From: an uncultured Planctomycetota bacterium
GTDB lineage: Bacteria > Planctomycetota > UBA1135 > GCA-002686595
Direction: 5' to 3'
Assembly: GCA_903928115.1 (NCBI GenBank)
Contig: CAIYPP010000118.1
Coordinates: 1 to 64,000, forward strand
DNA: 64,000 nt
The notes beneath the pieces are model-generated. The model was given only the letters and a program-made list of their open reading frames with translations. It ran no database searches and was not told where the DNA came from. Below are positions 42,046 to 51,012 of this stretch, one piece after another. Positions within the stretch are counted from its first letter, which is position 1. Each line of letters opens with the position of its first letter. A program made the translations under genes and the position numbers.

Positions 42046-43452
42046 TCATGCGAGGATTTCGCGCACCACTCGGCCAGCGACATCCGTCAGGCGATAGTGC
42101 CGACCCTGGAAGAACCACGTCAGCCGTTCGTGGTCGATGCCGAGCAGGTGCAGGAGCGTGGCGTGTAGGTCGTGCACGTGGACCCCGCCGTCGACGATGT
42201 TGTAGCTGAAGTCGTCGGTGCTCCCGTGGACATGGCCGGACTTCACGCCGCCTCCCGCGAGCCACATGCTGAAGCAGCGCGGGTGGTGGTCGCGGCCGTA
42301 GTCGTTCTCGGTCATTCGGCCTTGGCAGTACACCGTTCGCCCGAACTCGCCGCCCCAGATCACGAGCGTGTCGTCGAGGAGCCCTCGCGCAGCAAGATCC
42401 TGGACGAGCGCCGCCGAAGCCTGATCTGTCTGCCGACACTGATGCGTGATCCCGCCGGGCAAGCTGCCGTGCTGGTCCCAGCCTTGGTGAAAGAGCTGCA
42501 CAAATCGCACGCCGCGTTCGACGAGGCGGCGTGCGAGCAAGCAGTTCGCAGCGAACGTGCCTGCGTCGCGCGAGCCAGGACCGTACAGCTCGAACGTCGC
42601 CTCGCTCTCTTCGGCGAGGCTCGTCGCGTCCGGCACGCTCATCTGCATTCGATATGCAAGCTCCGCTTGCGCGATGCGCGCCGCGATTTCGGGATCGTGC
42701 TCGCACTCCGTCGCACTCCGCGCGAGCGCTCCGAGCGCGTCGAGCATCGCCCGCCGAGACTCGCGCGAGACGCCTGCGGGGTTCTTGAGGAACAAGACGG
42801 GTTCGGCGCCGGAGCGCAGCTGGACGCCCTGGTGTTCACTTGGAAGAAACCCGGATCCCCAAAGGCGTGAGTAGAGCGGCTGGTCGCGCTGCGCGTCCTT
42901 CGAGACGAGCACGACGAAAGCAGGCAGGTCCGCGTTCATCGAGCCGAGGCCGTAGCTCAACCATGCGCCCATCGACGGACGCCCCGCAATCTGGCTGCCG
43001 GAGCAGAAAAACGTGATCGCAGGATCGTGGTTGATCGCCTCGGTATGGACGGCGCGCAGGACGCACAGTCGATCCGCGATGCGTGCGGTGTGGGGGAGCA
43101 GGTCGCTCACTTCGAGCCCCGACTCACCGTGCCGCGCGAAGCCCGTGAACGAGCTCGCAACCTTCAGCACACCTTGATTGCCGCTCATCCCCGTGAGGCG
43201 CTGGCCACCGCGCACGCTCTCCGGCAGAGGCGTACCGTGGAGTGCTCGTAGCCCCGGCTTGGGGTCTAGCGTTTCCAGTTGCGATGGGCCGCCCGATTGG
43301 AACAGGTAGATCACGCGCTTGGCGCGCGCCGCGTGATGCACGCCGAGCTTGACACCGTCTTGTGCGCGCAGGAGGTCACCGAGCGCGAGTGCTCCGAGGC
43401 CGAGCCCCGCGCCCTTCAGCAAGACGCGCCGATCCAAGTGCTCCTGATTCAT
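42046..43452 (-). CDS. DUF1501 family protein with Tat-like signal
   Basis: 468 residues from the ATG at 43452. The N-terminus has a twin-arginine-like signal (LDRRVLLKGAGLGLGALAL). The rest follows DUF1501, an alkaline-phosphatase/sulfatase-fold family common in planctomycetes: AKRVIYLFQSGGPSQLETLDPK, SDLLPHTARIADRL, HTEAINHDPA, WDQHGSLPGG and VIWGGEFGRT, then GRDHHPRCFSMWLAGGG. Its start overlaps the stop of the PSCyt/DUF1549/DUF1553 gene by 4 bases (ATGA), the usual planctomycete pairing. Function in the family is not established; an exported phosphatase or sulfatase-like role is inferred from the fold. Confidence 0.93.
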   Translation of the reverse strand: MNQEHLDRRVLLKGAGLGLGALALGDLLRAQDGVKLGVHHAARAKRVIYLFQSGGPSQLETLDPKPGLRALHGTPLPESVRGGQRLTGMSGNQGVLKVASSFTGFARHGESGLEVSDLLPHTARIADRLCVLRAVHTEAINHDPAITFFCSGSQIAGRPSMGAWLSYGLGSMNADLPAFVVLVSKDAQRDQPLYSRLWGSGFLPSEHQGVQLRSGAEPVLFLKNPAGVSRESRRAMLDALGALARSATECEHDPEIAARIAQAELAYRMQMSVPDATSLAEESEATFELYGPGSRDAGTFAANCLLARRLVERGVRFVQLFHQGWDQHGSLPGGITHQCRQTDQASAALVQDLAARGLLDDTLVIWGGEFGRTVYCQGRMTENDYGRDHHPRCFSMWLAGGGVKSGHVHGSTDDFSYNIVDGGVHVHDLHATLLHLLGIDHERLTWFFQGRHYRLTDVAGRVVREILA

Positions 43453-46400
43453 CGGATCACCACCGCGGCATCGCTTGCAAGCAGCGTTGAGCACGCGAGC
43501 ACGAGGGCGGCGAGCTCTGCATCCGACTCTCCGCAGACGTCGCGCGCGCCCTGCAAGTCCCCCGAGAATCGTACGGACTCGGACTCAACGAGGGAGAGCA
43601 GGGCTTCCAGCTCCGCCGCCTCCGGCTCGCGCGTGCCGACGAGCTCGAACGATCGCTCGAGCCGTTTCGTGCGATCTACGGATTCGCGCGCCACGCGCAG
43701 CGCAAGCGCGCGAGCGCACTCGACGAAGACGGGATCGTTCCAGAGCACGAGGGCCTGCAGGGGCGTGTTCGTGGATCCCCTCCGCGGCTGGCACTGCTCT
43801 CTCGCTCCCGCGTCGAAGGTGCTCATGTTGGGCACCGGAACGGTGCGCTTGCGGAACGTGTAGAGGCTGCGGCGATGAGCGTTCGGGCCGGAATCGGCGC
43901 TGTATCCACCGCCTTGCCCCGCATCGCTCCACAGGCCCTCGGGCTGCCACGGTCGCACCGAAGGCCCACCGACCTGCTCCACGAGTACGCCCGCCGCGAG
44001 CAGCGCGCTGTCGCGCAGCATCTCGGCGCTCATGCGCATCGAAGGTCCCCGTGCGAGGCGCTCGTTGCTCGGATCCGATGCACGCTCCTCCGCGCTACAG
44101 ACCGAAGACTGCCGGAATGTCGCGCTGAGGACGATGCGCCGAAGTGTCGCGCGCAGATCCCACGGCTGGAGTCGCTCGCCTTGGCCATGCACGAACTCGT
44201 ACGCAAGGAGATCGAGAACCTCGGGATGCGAGGGGAAACTGCCCTGCAGGCCGAAGTTCTCGCTCGACTCGACAAGCCCGCGACCAAAAGCCTGCTCCCA
44301 CAGGCGATTGACTGCGACCCGCGCGACGAGTGGGTTGCGCGGATCGAGCATCCAGCGCGCGAGCCCTGCACGGTCCTTGGGCAGGTTCTCATCAAAAGCG
44401 AGCACTGCATCGAGAGCGCCTGGGGCCACTTCGCTGCTCAGGTCCGGCTGGTCGTACGCGCCTCGCCGCAGCACGTGCGTCGGCGGGTTGCGGGCGGAAT
44501 CCCGCATGCAAGCGAAGGCGGGGATCGGATCCAAGTGCGCCGCGAGCTCGCGCTGCGCATTGCGTAGCGCTTCACGCGCAGCCCCAACGTCGGCGTCGAC
44601 GACGTCGACCGCATGCTCCATCCGTGAGTCGTCGCTGCACGGTGGCAACGACAGGCCATCGGAGATCGCGACCGCGGCGGCCTCGGCGGCGCTCAGCGCT
44701 CGTCTCCAGATGCGCAGCTCATCCATCGAGCCGCCGCGGAAGCCGTTCCCGCGCGAGCGCGATCCGACCTCGAGCGTGTGCGTCGCCAGCGGGCCGTCGA
44801 GCTCGTCGCGCACGACCTCGGTCTGAACGCAGATGCCGTTGACGTAGATGCGTAGCCCCGTCGCTCGCGACGATCCGTCGTAGGTCACAAGGACGTGGGT
44901 CCACTCCCCGAGGGGCAGTGGCTCTCGCGTGCGCACACTCGCTGCCGAGCCGGGCCACAGGTGGATCGCACTCCAGCGCACGTGCCCATCGACGATCTCG
45001 AGCTCGATCCCGGATGCGTCGGCGTCCTGCGTGTAGAAGCCCGAGGCGTGCACGAGCGCAGCCCGCGCGTTGCGCTCCGTGGGCCGCAACCACATCGCAA
45101 GGCTGAGCTCGTCGTGCCGCCCGAAGCCAGAGAAGCCATCGAGCCAGAGCCCTGCATCTCCGTCGAATCTCGCGCTCTTTCCGACGCGTCCTTCGTCGAG
45201 CTCCAACTGCCCGAGCTGCTCGGGGCGGTGGCGATCCGTGCTCGCATGCTTGCCGTCTAGGACTCGGTTGGGCGTGAGTCCCTCGGCAAGTTCGTCGAGC
45301 GGGTAGTGAGCTGCCGGGGGCGGCGCCGTAGGTGTCGGCAATGCGGAAGGCGGCTGCAAACGCACGCGTTCGACCGCTCGCTCGCGTTGCGAGTGGAACC
45401 GGAGCTCCGCTTCGTGAAGGGCCGCCCGGAGTTCCTGCTCCCGCCGCAGTTGCTCCGGCGTCGCGAGACGCACGAATGGCGGTGCAGCAAGGACAGGGAG
45501 GGCGTAGGGCTTCAGGCCATTCTCGTCGATGCGCCCGAACATGGCCGCGAGGGAGTAGAACTCGCGCGTCGGGATCGGGTCGTACTTGTGGTCGTGGCAG
45601 CGGGCGCACTCGACGGTCAGTCCGAGGAAGGTCGTACCGAAGGTGCTCACGCGGTCTGCGATCGCCTCCTGACGGAACTCCTCCGAGATCGAGCCACCTT
45701 CCTCCGTCATGCGATGCAGTCGATGAAAGCCCGTGGCGACTCGATCCTCGATCGTCGACGCCGGCTTCAGGTCGCCCGCGACGATCGCTGTCACGAAGTC
45801 GTCGTAGGGCATGTTTGACTGAAGCGCGCGCAGCAGCCAGTCGCGCCACGGCCAGGTGAAGGCGTTGCCGTCCGTCTGATAGCCGTGCGTATCCGCAAAG
45901 CGCGCGAGGTCGAGCCACACGGTCGCCATATGTTCGGCCGCCCGCGGCGACGCGAGCATCGCATCGACGCGCCGCGCGTATTCCGCGTCGCTTGGCGTAC
46001 GCGCAAACTCTGCGGCGTCTTCGGGGCTCGGAGGGAGTCCCGTGAGTACGAGCGACGCGCGACGCAACAACACGCGCGGGTCGGCTTGGGACTTGGGCTC
46101 GAGCCCGCGGCGCTCCAGCGCGGCCAAGACGTGGAGGTCGAGCTCGTCGCGCGCCCAGGTCCGCGCCTGCACCCGGGGCGCTTGCGGTCGCTTGGGTGCG
46201 ACGAACGCCCAGTGCGGTGTGTACGTCGCGCCGCTCTCGAGCCATCGCATCAGGAGTTCGCGCTCCCCATCCGTCAGCGGGCGCTTCAGCTTCGGCGGAG
46301 GCATGACCTCGTCGGGATCATGGCTCGCGATCCGCCGCGCCATCTCACTCGACCTGCCGTCGGCGAGGATCGCTCGCGCACCCTCTTCCGTATCCAGCCG

Positions 46401-46598
46401 CAACTCCGCCTTGCGCTTGGCTTCGTCCGGTCCGTGACAGCTGAAGCAGCGATCCGCGAGCAGCGGCCGGATGTCGCGGTCGAAGCGAGGCGAATCGACG
46501 GGCTGCGGCGCGTAGAGCACGCTGGCGCACGCCGCCGCGGACAGCGCCGCGACCAGCATGAAGCGAGTCGTCTTGCCCGGCGTCGCTGCGCGCTGCAT
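43449..46598 (-). CDS. PSCyt1/DUF1549/LamG/DUF1553 protein
   Basis: 1049 residues from the ATG at 46598, with AAGGAG 6 bases upstream. N-terminal membrane/signal segment, then a c-type cytochrome motif CFSCH at 51-55 (PSCyt1), DUF1549 ([35 protein letters not shown] with a second CxxCH), a LamG/concanavalin-like insertion about residues 470-700 ([27 protein letters not shown]) and C-terminal DUF1553 ([33 protein letters not shown]). The family is exported and largely restricted to planctomycetes and relatives. The heme motifs suggest electron transfer and LamG suggests glycan binding; the actual reaction is unknown. Coupled to DUF1501. Confidence 0.93.
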   Translation of the reverse strand: MQRAATPGKTTRFMLVAALSAAACASVLYAPQPVDSPRFDRDIRPLLADRCFSCHGPDEAKRKAELRLDTEEGARAILADGRSSEMARRIASHDPDEVMPPPKLKRPLTDGERELLMRWLESGATYTPHWAFVAPKRPQAPRVQARTWARDELDLHVLAALERRGLEPKSQADPRVLLRRASLVLTGLPPSPEDAAEFARTPSDAEYARRVDAMLASPRAAEHMATVWLDLARFADTHGYQTDGNAFTWPWRDWLLRALQSNMPYDDFVTAIVAGDLKPASTIEDRVATGFHRLHRMTEEGGSISEEFRQEAIADRVSTFGTTFLGLTVECARCHDHKYDPIPTREFYSLAAMFGRIDENGLKPYALPVLAAPPFVRLATPEQLRREQELRAALHEAELRFHSQRERAVERVRLQPPSALPTPTAPPPAAHYPLDELAEGLTPNRVLDGKHASTDRHRPEQLGQLELDEGRVGKSARFDGDAGLWLDGFSGFGRHDELSLAMWLRPTERNARAALVHASGFYTQDADASGIELEIVDGHVRWSAIHLWPGSAASVRTREPLPLGEWTHVLVTYDGSSRATGLRIYVNGICVQTEVVRDELDGPLATHTLEVGSRSRGNGFRGGSMDELRIWRRALSAAEAAAVAISDGLSLPPCSDDSRMEHAVDVVDADVGAAREALRNAQRELAAHLDPIPAFACMRDSARNPPTHVLRRGAYDQPDLSSEVAPGALDAVLAFDENLPKDRAGLARWMLDPRNPLVARVAVNRLWEQAFGRGLVESSENFGLQGSFPSHPEVLDLLAYEFVHGQGERLQPWDLRATLRRIVLSATFRQSSVCSAEERASDPSNERLARGPSMRMSAEMLRDSALLAAGVLVEQVGGPSVRPWQPEGLWSDAGQGGGYSADSGPNAHRRSLYTFRKRTVPVPNMSTFDAGAREQCQPRRGSTNTPLQALVLWNDPVFVECARALALRVARESVDRTKRLERSFELVGTREPEAAELEALLSLVESESVRFSGDLQGARDVCGESDAELAALVLACSTLLASDAAVVIR

Positions 46599-46609
46599 CG
46601 CTCGCTCCT

Positions 46610-48505
46610 TCAGCGGGCCGCCGCGGCGTCCATCTGCACGTTGCGGCCGTGGTCGAGGTAGTTCGCGGGGTTGCTCATGCCCGTGGTGTGGCACCAGCCG
46701 ACGACATGGCCCATCGAGTTCGCGCCGGGCAGTTGTCCGCGGGTGCGCTCGACGGTTCCGTCTTCAGGGTCGGTGAGCAGCAGACCGGACAGGAAGTTGC
46801 AGGCGCCGCCGCTGTTCGAGGTCGTCCAGTAGCTCACCTCTGCGCGTGCCCAAGTCGGAATGCCTGCGAGCCATGTCGCAGCGCCGGAAGGCGTGAGGTT
46901 CGAGTTGGTTCCGCAGGTGAAGAAACCGAGCGAAGCGAGCGGGGTGCCCTGATAAGGGGTCGCCACACTCTGAATGAGTCGCGGGCCGAGCGCGTGGTCG
47001 AGTCCGCTCTCGTAGTAGGTCAAGAGGTGCAGCGCCGCGCAGCCGCCTTGGCTGTGTCCGACGACTCCGAACGAGGAATACTGCGCGGCGTAGAGCCGCG
47101 ACGCGATCAGCTGCGCGAATTGGTCGTGCGAGCGGTTCGCGCTCGAATCGAGGAAGACGTACTTCGGCTCGCTGAAGTCCGCGGTCGGCCACGGCGGCAC
47201 GGTCGAGCAGTAGCCGTGCACCAGCGCGAGGCCCGGCTGGATCGGACGTTCGCCGCCCCACTGCGGTCGTGGCCCCACAGGAGTGTTCAGGCTCGACAAA
47301 AGCGCCGCCGCTCCACCGGCGAAAGGCGTCGTGGGCACGGCGAGCGCCACGCTCGCACGCAGGGGCATGCGTGGGGCGAGCGCGAGCACGTCGGCCGTAT
47401 CTGGATCCTGCACGCGCACGTTGCGGAGCTCGACGAGCTCGCTCGCTCCCGCGACATCGAGCCAGCGTCGGTCGAACTCGAGCTCCAGATTCCAAGCATC
47501 CTCGCTCCCGCGCGGCTCCATCATGCGCGCGAGCCAGCAGAGCGGCACGGTGTCGGAACCACGGCGGCCCCACACCTCCGCGGAGACCTGAACTCGCCGC
47601 GCCGAATCGCTCGGATGCGCGGGTATCCCGATGGCACAGCGCGAGCCGTCGAGCGGGATCGCCCGCGCTTCTCCGTTCAGGTCGAGCAAGGGCTCGTGCA
47701 TCACGAAGGCTAGGGGAACGCTGCGCTCGACGCGCTGTCCCGACATGGTTGCACCGAAGATGGTCGCGCAGGCACGCACTTCACCGAGGAGGTCGTCGGG
47801 GATCCACGCGCCGTACACGCCGTCGCCCCGCGCGTCGTCGCCGTGCTCGCCATCGTCGAACATCGGTACGCTCCGCGCCGCTCCCTCCGAGTGCAGCGTG
47901 CACTGCGCGGACAGTGCCTGCATCGAGCGCTCGTCCGCGCTGCGAGCCAAGATCGCGACCGGCGCTCCGCGAACTAGTGACGCTGTGCTCAGCCATGCGC
48001 GTGCGCCGAGTCCGCGGTCGCCGGTAAGGATCGCCCAGCCGTCGTCCGCATCGACCTCGGAGTCGGCTTCGATCCGCACTCTCCAGAGGCCCGCACGCGG
48101 CTTGAGCAACTCGCGGCGCACCAGCACGTGGCCTGGGAACAGCTCGCCCGCGAGCTCGCTCTGCCGCAGGACAGCGCCCGACGCGTCGAGATCTCGGAGC
48201 GGCTGCCCCTCCGGCGCCGCGAGCACGCGCCAGCGACTCGCCGACGCCGAGAGCAGTGCCAACGTGGAAGGCGCTCCCTCCTCGACGCGCATGCGGAGCT
48301 CCGCGCTCCACACGCGCCCAGCGTGCTCGAAGTGCAGCGGCTCGAACCTTGCGCGGGAAACGGTCGACGTCGAGCGTGGCTCCGGCAGCGTGACCACCCC
48401 TGTGAGGATGTCCGACGGCGCTGCCACCACCTGTCGCGGCGTGAAGCCTTGCGCGAGGACCGCTAGCGCCAGCGTGCCGATCATGAACGCGATTGTCGCT
48501 CCCAC
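46610..48505 (-). CDS. Conditioned-medium-factor-like secreted hydrolase
   Basis: 631 residues from a GTG at 48505; the ATG at 48484 is an alternative. N-terminal signal (FMIGTLALAVLAQG). The middle is beta-rich with VPMFDDGEHGDDARGDGVYGA, an acidic, calcium-site-like loop. The C-terminal 230 residues are an alpha/beta hydrolase of the kind annotated as conditioned medium factor: LALVHGYCS, DSSANRSHDQFAQLI, nucleophile elbow GHSQGG (Ser485), SVATPYQGTPLA, SGAATWLAGIPTWARAEV, LTDPEDGTVE and MGHVVGWCHTTGM. It could be a lipase or esterase. It stops just before the PSCyt gene start region (11 bases), so they may share a transcript. Confidence 0.85.
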   Translation of the reverse strand: MGATIAFMIGTLALAVLAQGFTPRQVVAAPSDILTGVVTLPEPRSTSTVSRARFEPLHFEHAGRVWSAELRMRVEEGAPSTLALLSASASRWRVLAAPEGQPLRDLDASGAVLRQSELAGELFPGHVLVRRELLKPRAGLWRVRIEADSEVDADDGWAILTGDRGLGARAWLSTASLVRGAPVAILARSADERSMQALSAQCTLHSEGAARSVPMFDDGEHGDDARGDGVYGAWIPDDLLGEVRACATIFGATMSGQRVERSVPLAFVMHEPLLDLNGEARAIPLDGSRCAIGIPAHPSDSARRVQVSAEVWGRRGSDTVPLCWLARMMEPRGSEDAWNLELEFDRRWLDVAGASELVELRNVRVQDPDTADVLALAPRMPLRASVALAVPTTPFAGGAAALLSSLNTPVGPRPQWGGERPIQPGLALVHGYCSTVPPWPTADFSEPKYVFLDSSANRSHDQFAQLIASRLYAAQYSSFGVVGHSQGGCAALHLLTYYESGLDHALGPRLIQSVATPYQGTPLASLGFFTCGTNSNLTPSGAATWLAGIPTWARAEVSYWTTSNSGGACNFLSGLLLTDPEDGTVERTRGQLPGANSMGHVVGWCHTTGMSNPANYLDHGRNVQMDAAAAR

Positions 48506-48546
48506 GGCATGGAACCGGAAGCCCTCCGAGGCACTAGACTGCGCGC

Positions 48547-49485
48547 ATGAGCAAGCTGCGACGCATTCCCACGTCGATGACCTCGGGCCACCACCTCGTG
48601 CTCGCGCTTCAGGCTTCGGGCTTCAAGGAGGTGGAGCACTCGGCCACGCCTCTCGAGCTCATCTCGTGGCGGGGCAAGCCGATCGAAGCCCACGCGGAGA
48701 TCGTCGTGCGTCGCCGACACATCGGCGCCACCGCAGACGACCTCGGCTTCGCGCGCGGCGCAGAGGGTCGCTACGAGGGCGTCGTCAGCGAGATCCTGCT
48801 CGGACGCTTCGATCGCCGTTGGTTCGCGGAGCTCGAGAAGCGCTACGCCGAGCTCGCGGGCGTCGCTCCTGCCGCGGAGGTTCCGCCCGCACCGGCGAGG
48901 CATTCATCGGAGCCTCCCGAGCCTCTCGAGTACGCCATGCCTGTGCCAGAGCGGCCCGCGGCAAGGCCTTCGCATCCGGACCGCCCTCCCGAGCCGCCGC
49001 GGCTTCCGTCGCCCAGCGCGCGCATCGAGACGCCCCCCGCGCGATCTACACCGATGCCGACCTTGCCGATCGACGCTGTGGAAATGGTGGACTCTGGGGC
49101 GACTGTCGCGACCGCGGACCCCAGCCGCGCGAGCATCGAGCAGGATGTCGTCGCGGTTCTCTCCGCCGCGAAGCGTGCCGGCCAAGGTGGCGGATGTCTG
49201 CAGATCTTCGCGATCTGGGCCTTCTTCAGCGCGGCAGCGCTCGCCATACGCGCACCTCTCTTGCTGCTCCTCGTCACCGTGGTTGCGGCGTGGGGCGCAC
49301 TGCGCTCCCTCAAGTTGCGCAAGGAGCGCGCGTTTGCGGCTGCCGCCGCGGAGTTTCGCTCGCGCTTCGGCTCGCGCGCGGAGGCCCGCGAGCGCGCGTT
49401 GGCGAAGCTGCGCAGCGAGATCGGCCGACTCCCGAGCGAGCAGCGGAGCATCGTCGAGCACCTGCTGCGTCGGACGTCGTGGTGA
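48547..49485 (+). CDS. DUF1257-like protein with C-terminal membrane hairpin
   Basis: 312 residues. Residues about 1-105 resemble DUF1257/Ycf35-like proteins (MSKLRRIPTSMTSGHHLVLA, then ADDLGFARGAEGRYEGVV and FDRRWFAELEKRYAEL). A long Pro-rich linker follows (about 108-190), then a membrane hairpin (LQIFAIWAFFSAAALAI, LLLLLVTVVAAWGAL) and a charged C-terminal helix. The function of DUF1257 is unknown. Its TGA overlaps the GTG of the AlkB gene, so the two are translated together. It diverges from the CMF-like gene with only 41 bases between starts. Confidence 0.7.
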   Translation: MSKLRRIPTSMTSGHHLVLALQASGFKEVEHSATPLELISWRGKPIEAHAEIVVRRRHIGATADDLGFARGAEGRYEGVVSEILLGRFDRRWFAELEKRYAELAGVAPAAEVPPAPARHSSEPPEPLEYAMPVPERPAARPSHPDRPPEPPRLPSPSARIETPPARSTPMPTLPIDAVEMVDSGATVATADPSRASIEQDVVAVLSAAKRAGQGGGCLQIFAIWAFFSAAALAIRAPLLLLLVTVVAAWGALRSLKLRKERAFAAAAAEFRSRFGSRAEARERALAKLRSEIGRLPSEQRSIVEHLLRRTSW

Positions 49486-50090
49486 GCCCGTCGGACGAGC
49501 GTGACGAACGCGCACGCGCAGCGCCGCTTCTGCGGCGTTTTCCAGCTTGGATCCCGTCCGCAGATGCGGATCGCTGGCTCGCGCGACTGCTCGCGGAGGT
49601 GCCTTGGAAGCAGGAGCACATCACGGTCTTCGGCCGCCGCCATGCGATGCCGCGCCTCTCGTGCTGGATGGCGGATCCCGGCTGCGACTACCGCTACTCG
49701 GACCTCCAGAACGTGGTCGAGCCCTGGTGCGCCACCGCCGTAGAGCTGCGCGAGCGCGTGTCGGTCGAGCTCGGCTGCCGCTTCAACTCCCTACTCCTGA
49801 ACCTGTACCGCGACGGACGTGACTCGATGGGCTGGCATGCCGACGACGAACGGGAGCTCGATCCGACGGCACCGATCGCGTCGCTCAGCCTCGGCGCCGC
49901 GCGGACCTTCCGCTTCCGCAGCCGCTCGCCGGACGGCCCGGGCCCCGTTGCGCTCGAGCTCGGCCATGGCGAGCTCGTCGTCATGGACGCTCCCACTCAG
50001 GAGCACTGGCAGCATGCGCTGCCTCGGCGGCTGCGCGTGCGCTCCCCGCGGGTGAACCTGACCTTCCGCGTCGTTCGGCCAAGTCCCTGA
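49482..50090 (+). CDS. AlkB-family 2-oxoglutarate/Fe(II) dioxygenase
   Basis: 202 residues from a GTG at 49482 overlapping the upstream stop (GTGA); another GTG at 49479 is possible. The sequence has the AlkB core of the ALKBH2/3-like type: LLLNLYRDGRDSMGWHADDE with His119 and Asp121, QEHWQHALPRR with His178, and SPRVNLTFR with the two Arg that bind 2-oxoglutarate. ERYSDLQ-like nucleotide-recognition segment is YRYSDLQNVVEPW. These enzymes remove alkyl groups from DNA or RNA bases by oxidation. No ada or other repair genes are nearby. High confidence in family. Confidence 0.93.
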   Translation: MSPSDERDERARAAPLLRRFPAWIPSADADRWLARLLAEVPWKQEHITVFGRRHAMPRLSCWMADPGCDYRYSDLQNVVEPWCATAVELRERVSVELGCRFNSLLLNLYRDGRDSMGWHADDERELDPTAPIASLSLGAARTFRFRSRSPDGPGPVALELGHGELVVMDAPTQEHWQHALPRRLRVRSPRVNLTFRVVRPSP

Positions 50091-50096
50091 AAAGCC

Positions 50097-50134
50097 TCGC
50101 GGGCCGCCGCTCGTCTTTGAGCCGCGACCCGCGA
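50097..50134. terminator. Possible two-way hairpin between AlkB and the first pilin gene
   Basis: TCGCGGG (50097-50103) pairs with CCCGCGA (50128-50134) around a 24-base loop in the 71 bases between the convergent stops at 50090 and 50162. There is no clear T run, so confidence is low. Confidence 0.3.
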
Positions 50135-50161
50135 ATCGTGGGAATCGAGCGCGATCGGCGA

Positions 50162-50341
50162 CTAGTCGCCGCTGGCCTTGTTGACGTAGCGCACCGTGAA
50201 CTTGACCTTCTCGTTGATCTTGTCGTTCAACTCGTCGAAGACCGCCACGGAGCCACCTGCGCAGACAACGCCAGTGATCGCGAGCTCCGTCGACTCAGCG
50301 CCGCGTTCATCGCGGAGGAAGTGGAGGATCCAACGGGTCAT
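50162..50341 (-). CDS. Flp-type (type IVb) pilin 1
   Basis: 59 residues from the ATG at 50341. The N-terminus has MTRWILHFLRDERG then AESTELAITGVV, so a type IVb prepilin peptidase would cut after Gly14, leaving Glu at +5 as in Flp pilins. The mature 45 residues end in a basic, hydrophilic tail (VKFTVRYVNKASGD). It is the most divergent of the three pilins and has one Cys that the others lack. It is the last gene of the Tad cluster and is separated from pilin 2 by a strong hairpin, so it may be less expressed or separately expressed. Confidence 0.82.
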   Translation of the reverse strand: MTRWILHFLRDERGAESTELAITGVVCAGGSVAVFDELNDKINEKVKFTVRYVNKASGD

Positions 50342-50456
50342 GGCTTGAGGCTCGATTCTGTGCATAGCACGCTCAGCTTCCGGATCGGCCGAGGGGGAGG
50401 CGCCGCTGGAACCCTCTTCGGGAAACTTTGGAGCCGCGCCGGCTGGGCCGGAAAGT

Positions 50457-50486
50457 GTTGCGGCTCCAGTTGCCCGGAGCCGCAAC
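50457..50486 (-). terminator. Hairpin after pilin 2
   Basis: GTTGCGGCTCC (50457-50467) pairs perfectly with GGAGCCGCAAC (50476-50486): an 11-base stem with an 8-base loop, 22 bases past the stop of pilin 2. On the minus strand it is followed by ACTTTCC. It can act as a terminator or as a 3' stabiliser that limits readthrough to pilin 1. Confidence 0.65.
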
Positions 50487-50507
50487 GCTGTGCGTGTTGC
50501 GCGACGA

Positions 50508-50687
50508 TCAGTTGCCGTCGGCGCTGTCGAGCTTGCCGATGAGCTCGTCGCCCTTCTGCTCGATCTTGTCCTTCAGCTCGGTGAAGCCGGCGACCGAACC
50601 ACCACCGATAACGATGCCGGTGACGGCGACTTCGGTCGATTCCGCGCCGCGCTCGTCGGCGATAAACATCTTGATCCAGTTCTTCAT
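50508..50687 (-). CDS. flp: Flp-type (type IVb) pilin 2
   Basis: 59 residues from the ATG at 50687. MKNWIKMFIADERG precedes AESTEVAVTGIV, giving cleavage after Gly14 and Glu at +5. The mature part has a Gly-rich hydrophobic segment (IVIGGGSVAGF) and a charged helix (ELKDKIEQKGDELIGKLD). It is nearly the same as pilin 3 in protein and in DNA, so the two are recent duplicates. It follows the Tad assembly genes, which fits a structural subunit of the pilus. Confidence 0.86.
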   Translation of the reverse strand: MKNWIKMFIADERGAESTEVAVTGIVIGGGSVAGFTELKDKIEQKGDELIGKLDSADGN

Positions 50688-51012
50688 GTCGGTTCCCAGA
50701 CAGGGGGAGGGGTTGAGTCGCACCCGACCGAGCCCAAGTGCCACGGCCACTGCGACAAGGGAATGTTCCCCCGAGATCGGGCCGATGGGAAGTGACAAAC
50801 TCTGAAATTCTGGCCCGACTAGAACGTTTCACTTCTGAATTATTCCCATTGTCGGTCGGTGACGAAGGGACGATCCGGGGCGTGAAAACAGACAACGCCG
50901 ACCCGACCCCTCCAAGGGGCCAGGCCGGCGCCGCTGCGACGAGCGCCCCTCCGGTTGGGGGGGGCGAGGAGGAGTCCCGACGGGGCGCTCCAGCCGCAAG
51001 TCGTGTGTCGAA
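50688..51012 (-). other. 325-base region between pilins 3 and 2
   Basis: Holds the leader of pilin 2 and the 3' end of pilin 3. Nearest to pilin 3 lies GAGCGCCCC (50941-50949) that can pair with GGGGCGCTC (50982-50990), with an inner CGCCCCTCC/GGGGGGGCG stem, a terminator or attenuator candidate. Further on, 50800-50860 is AT-rich compared with the surroundings (ACGTTTCACTTCTGAATTAT) and is the best place for a pilin 2 promoter. A TGGCAC near 50740 lacks the matching TTGC for a sigma-54 site. No ORF with support was seen. Confidence 0.45.

Noticed and set aside
50735-50760. Sigma-54 promoter upstream of pilin 2 (TGGCAC on the minus strand)
   Set aside because: The -12 TTGC is not present at the needed spacing.
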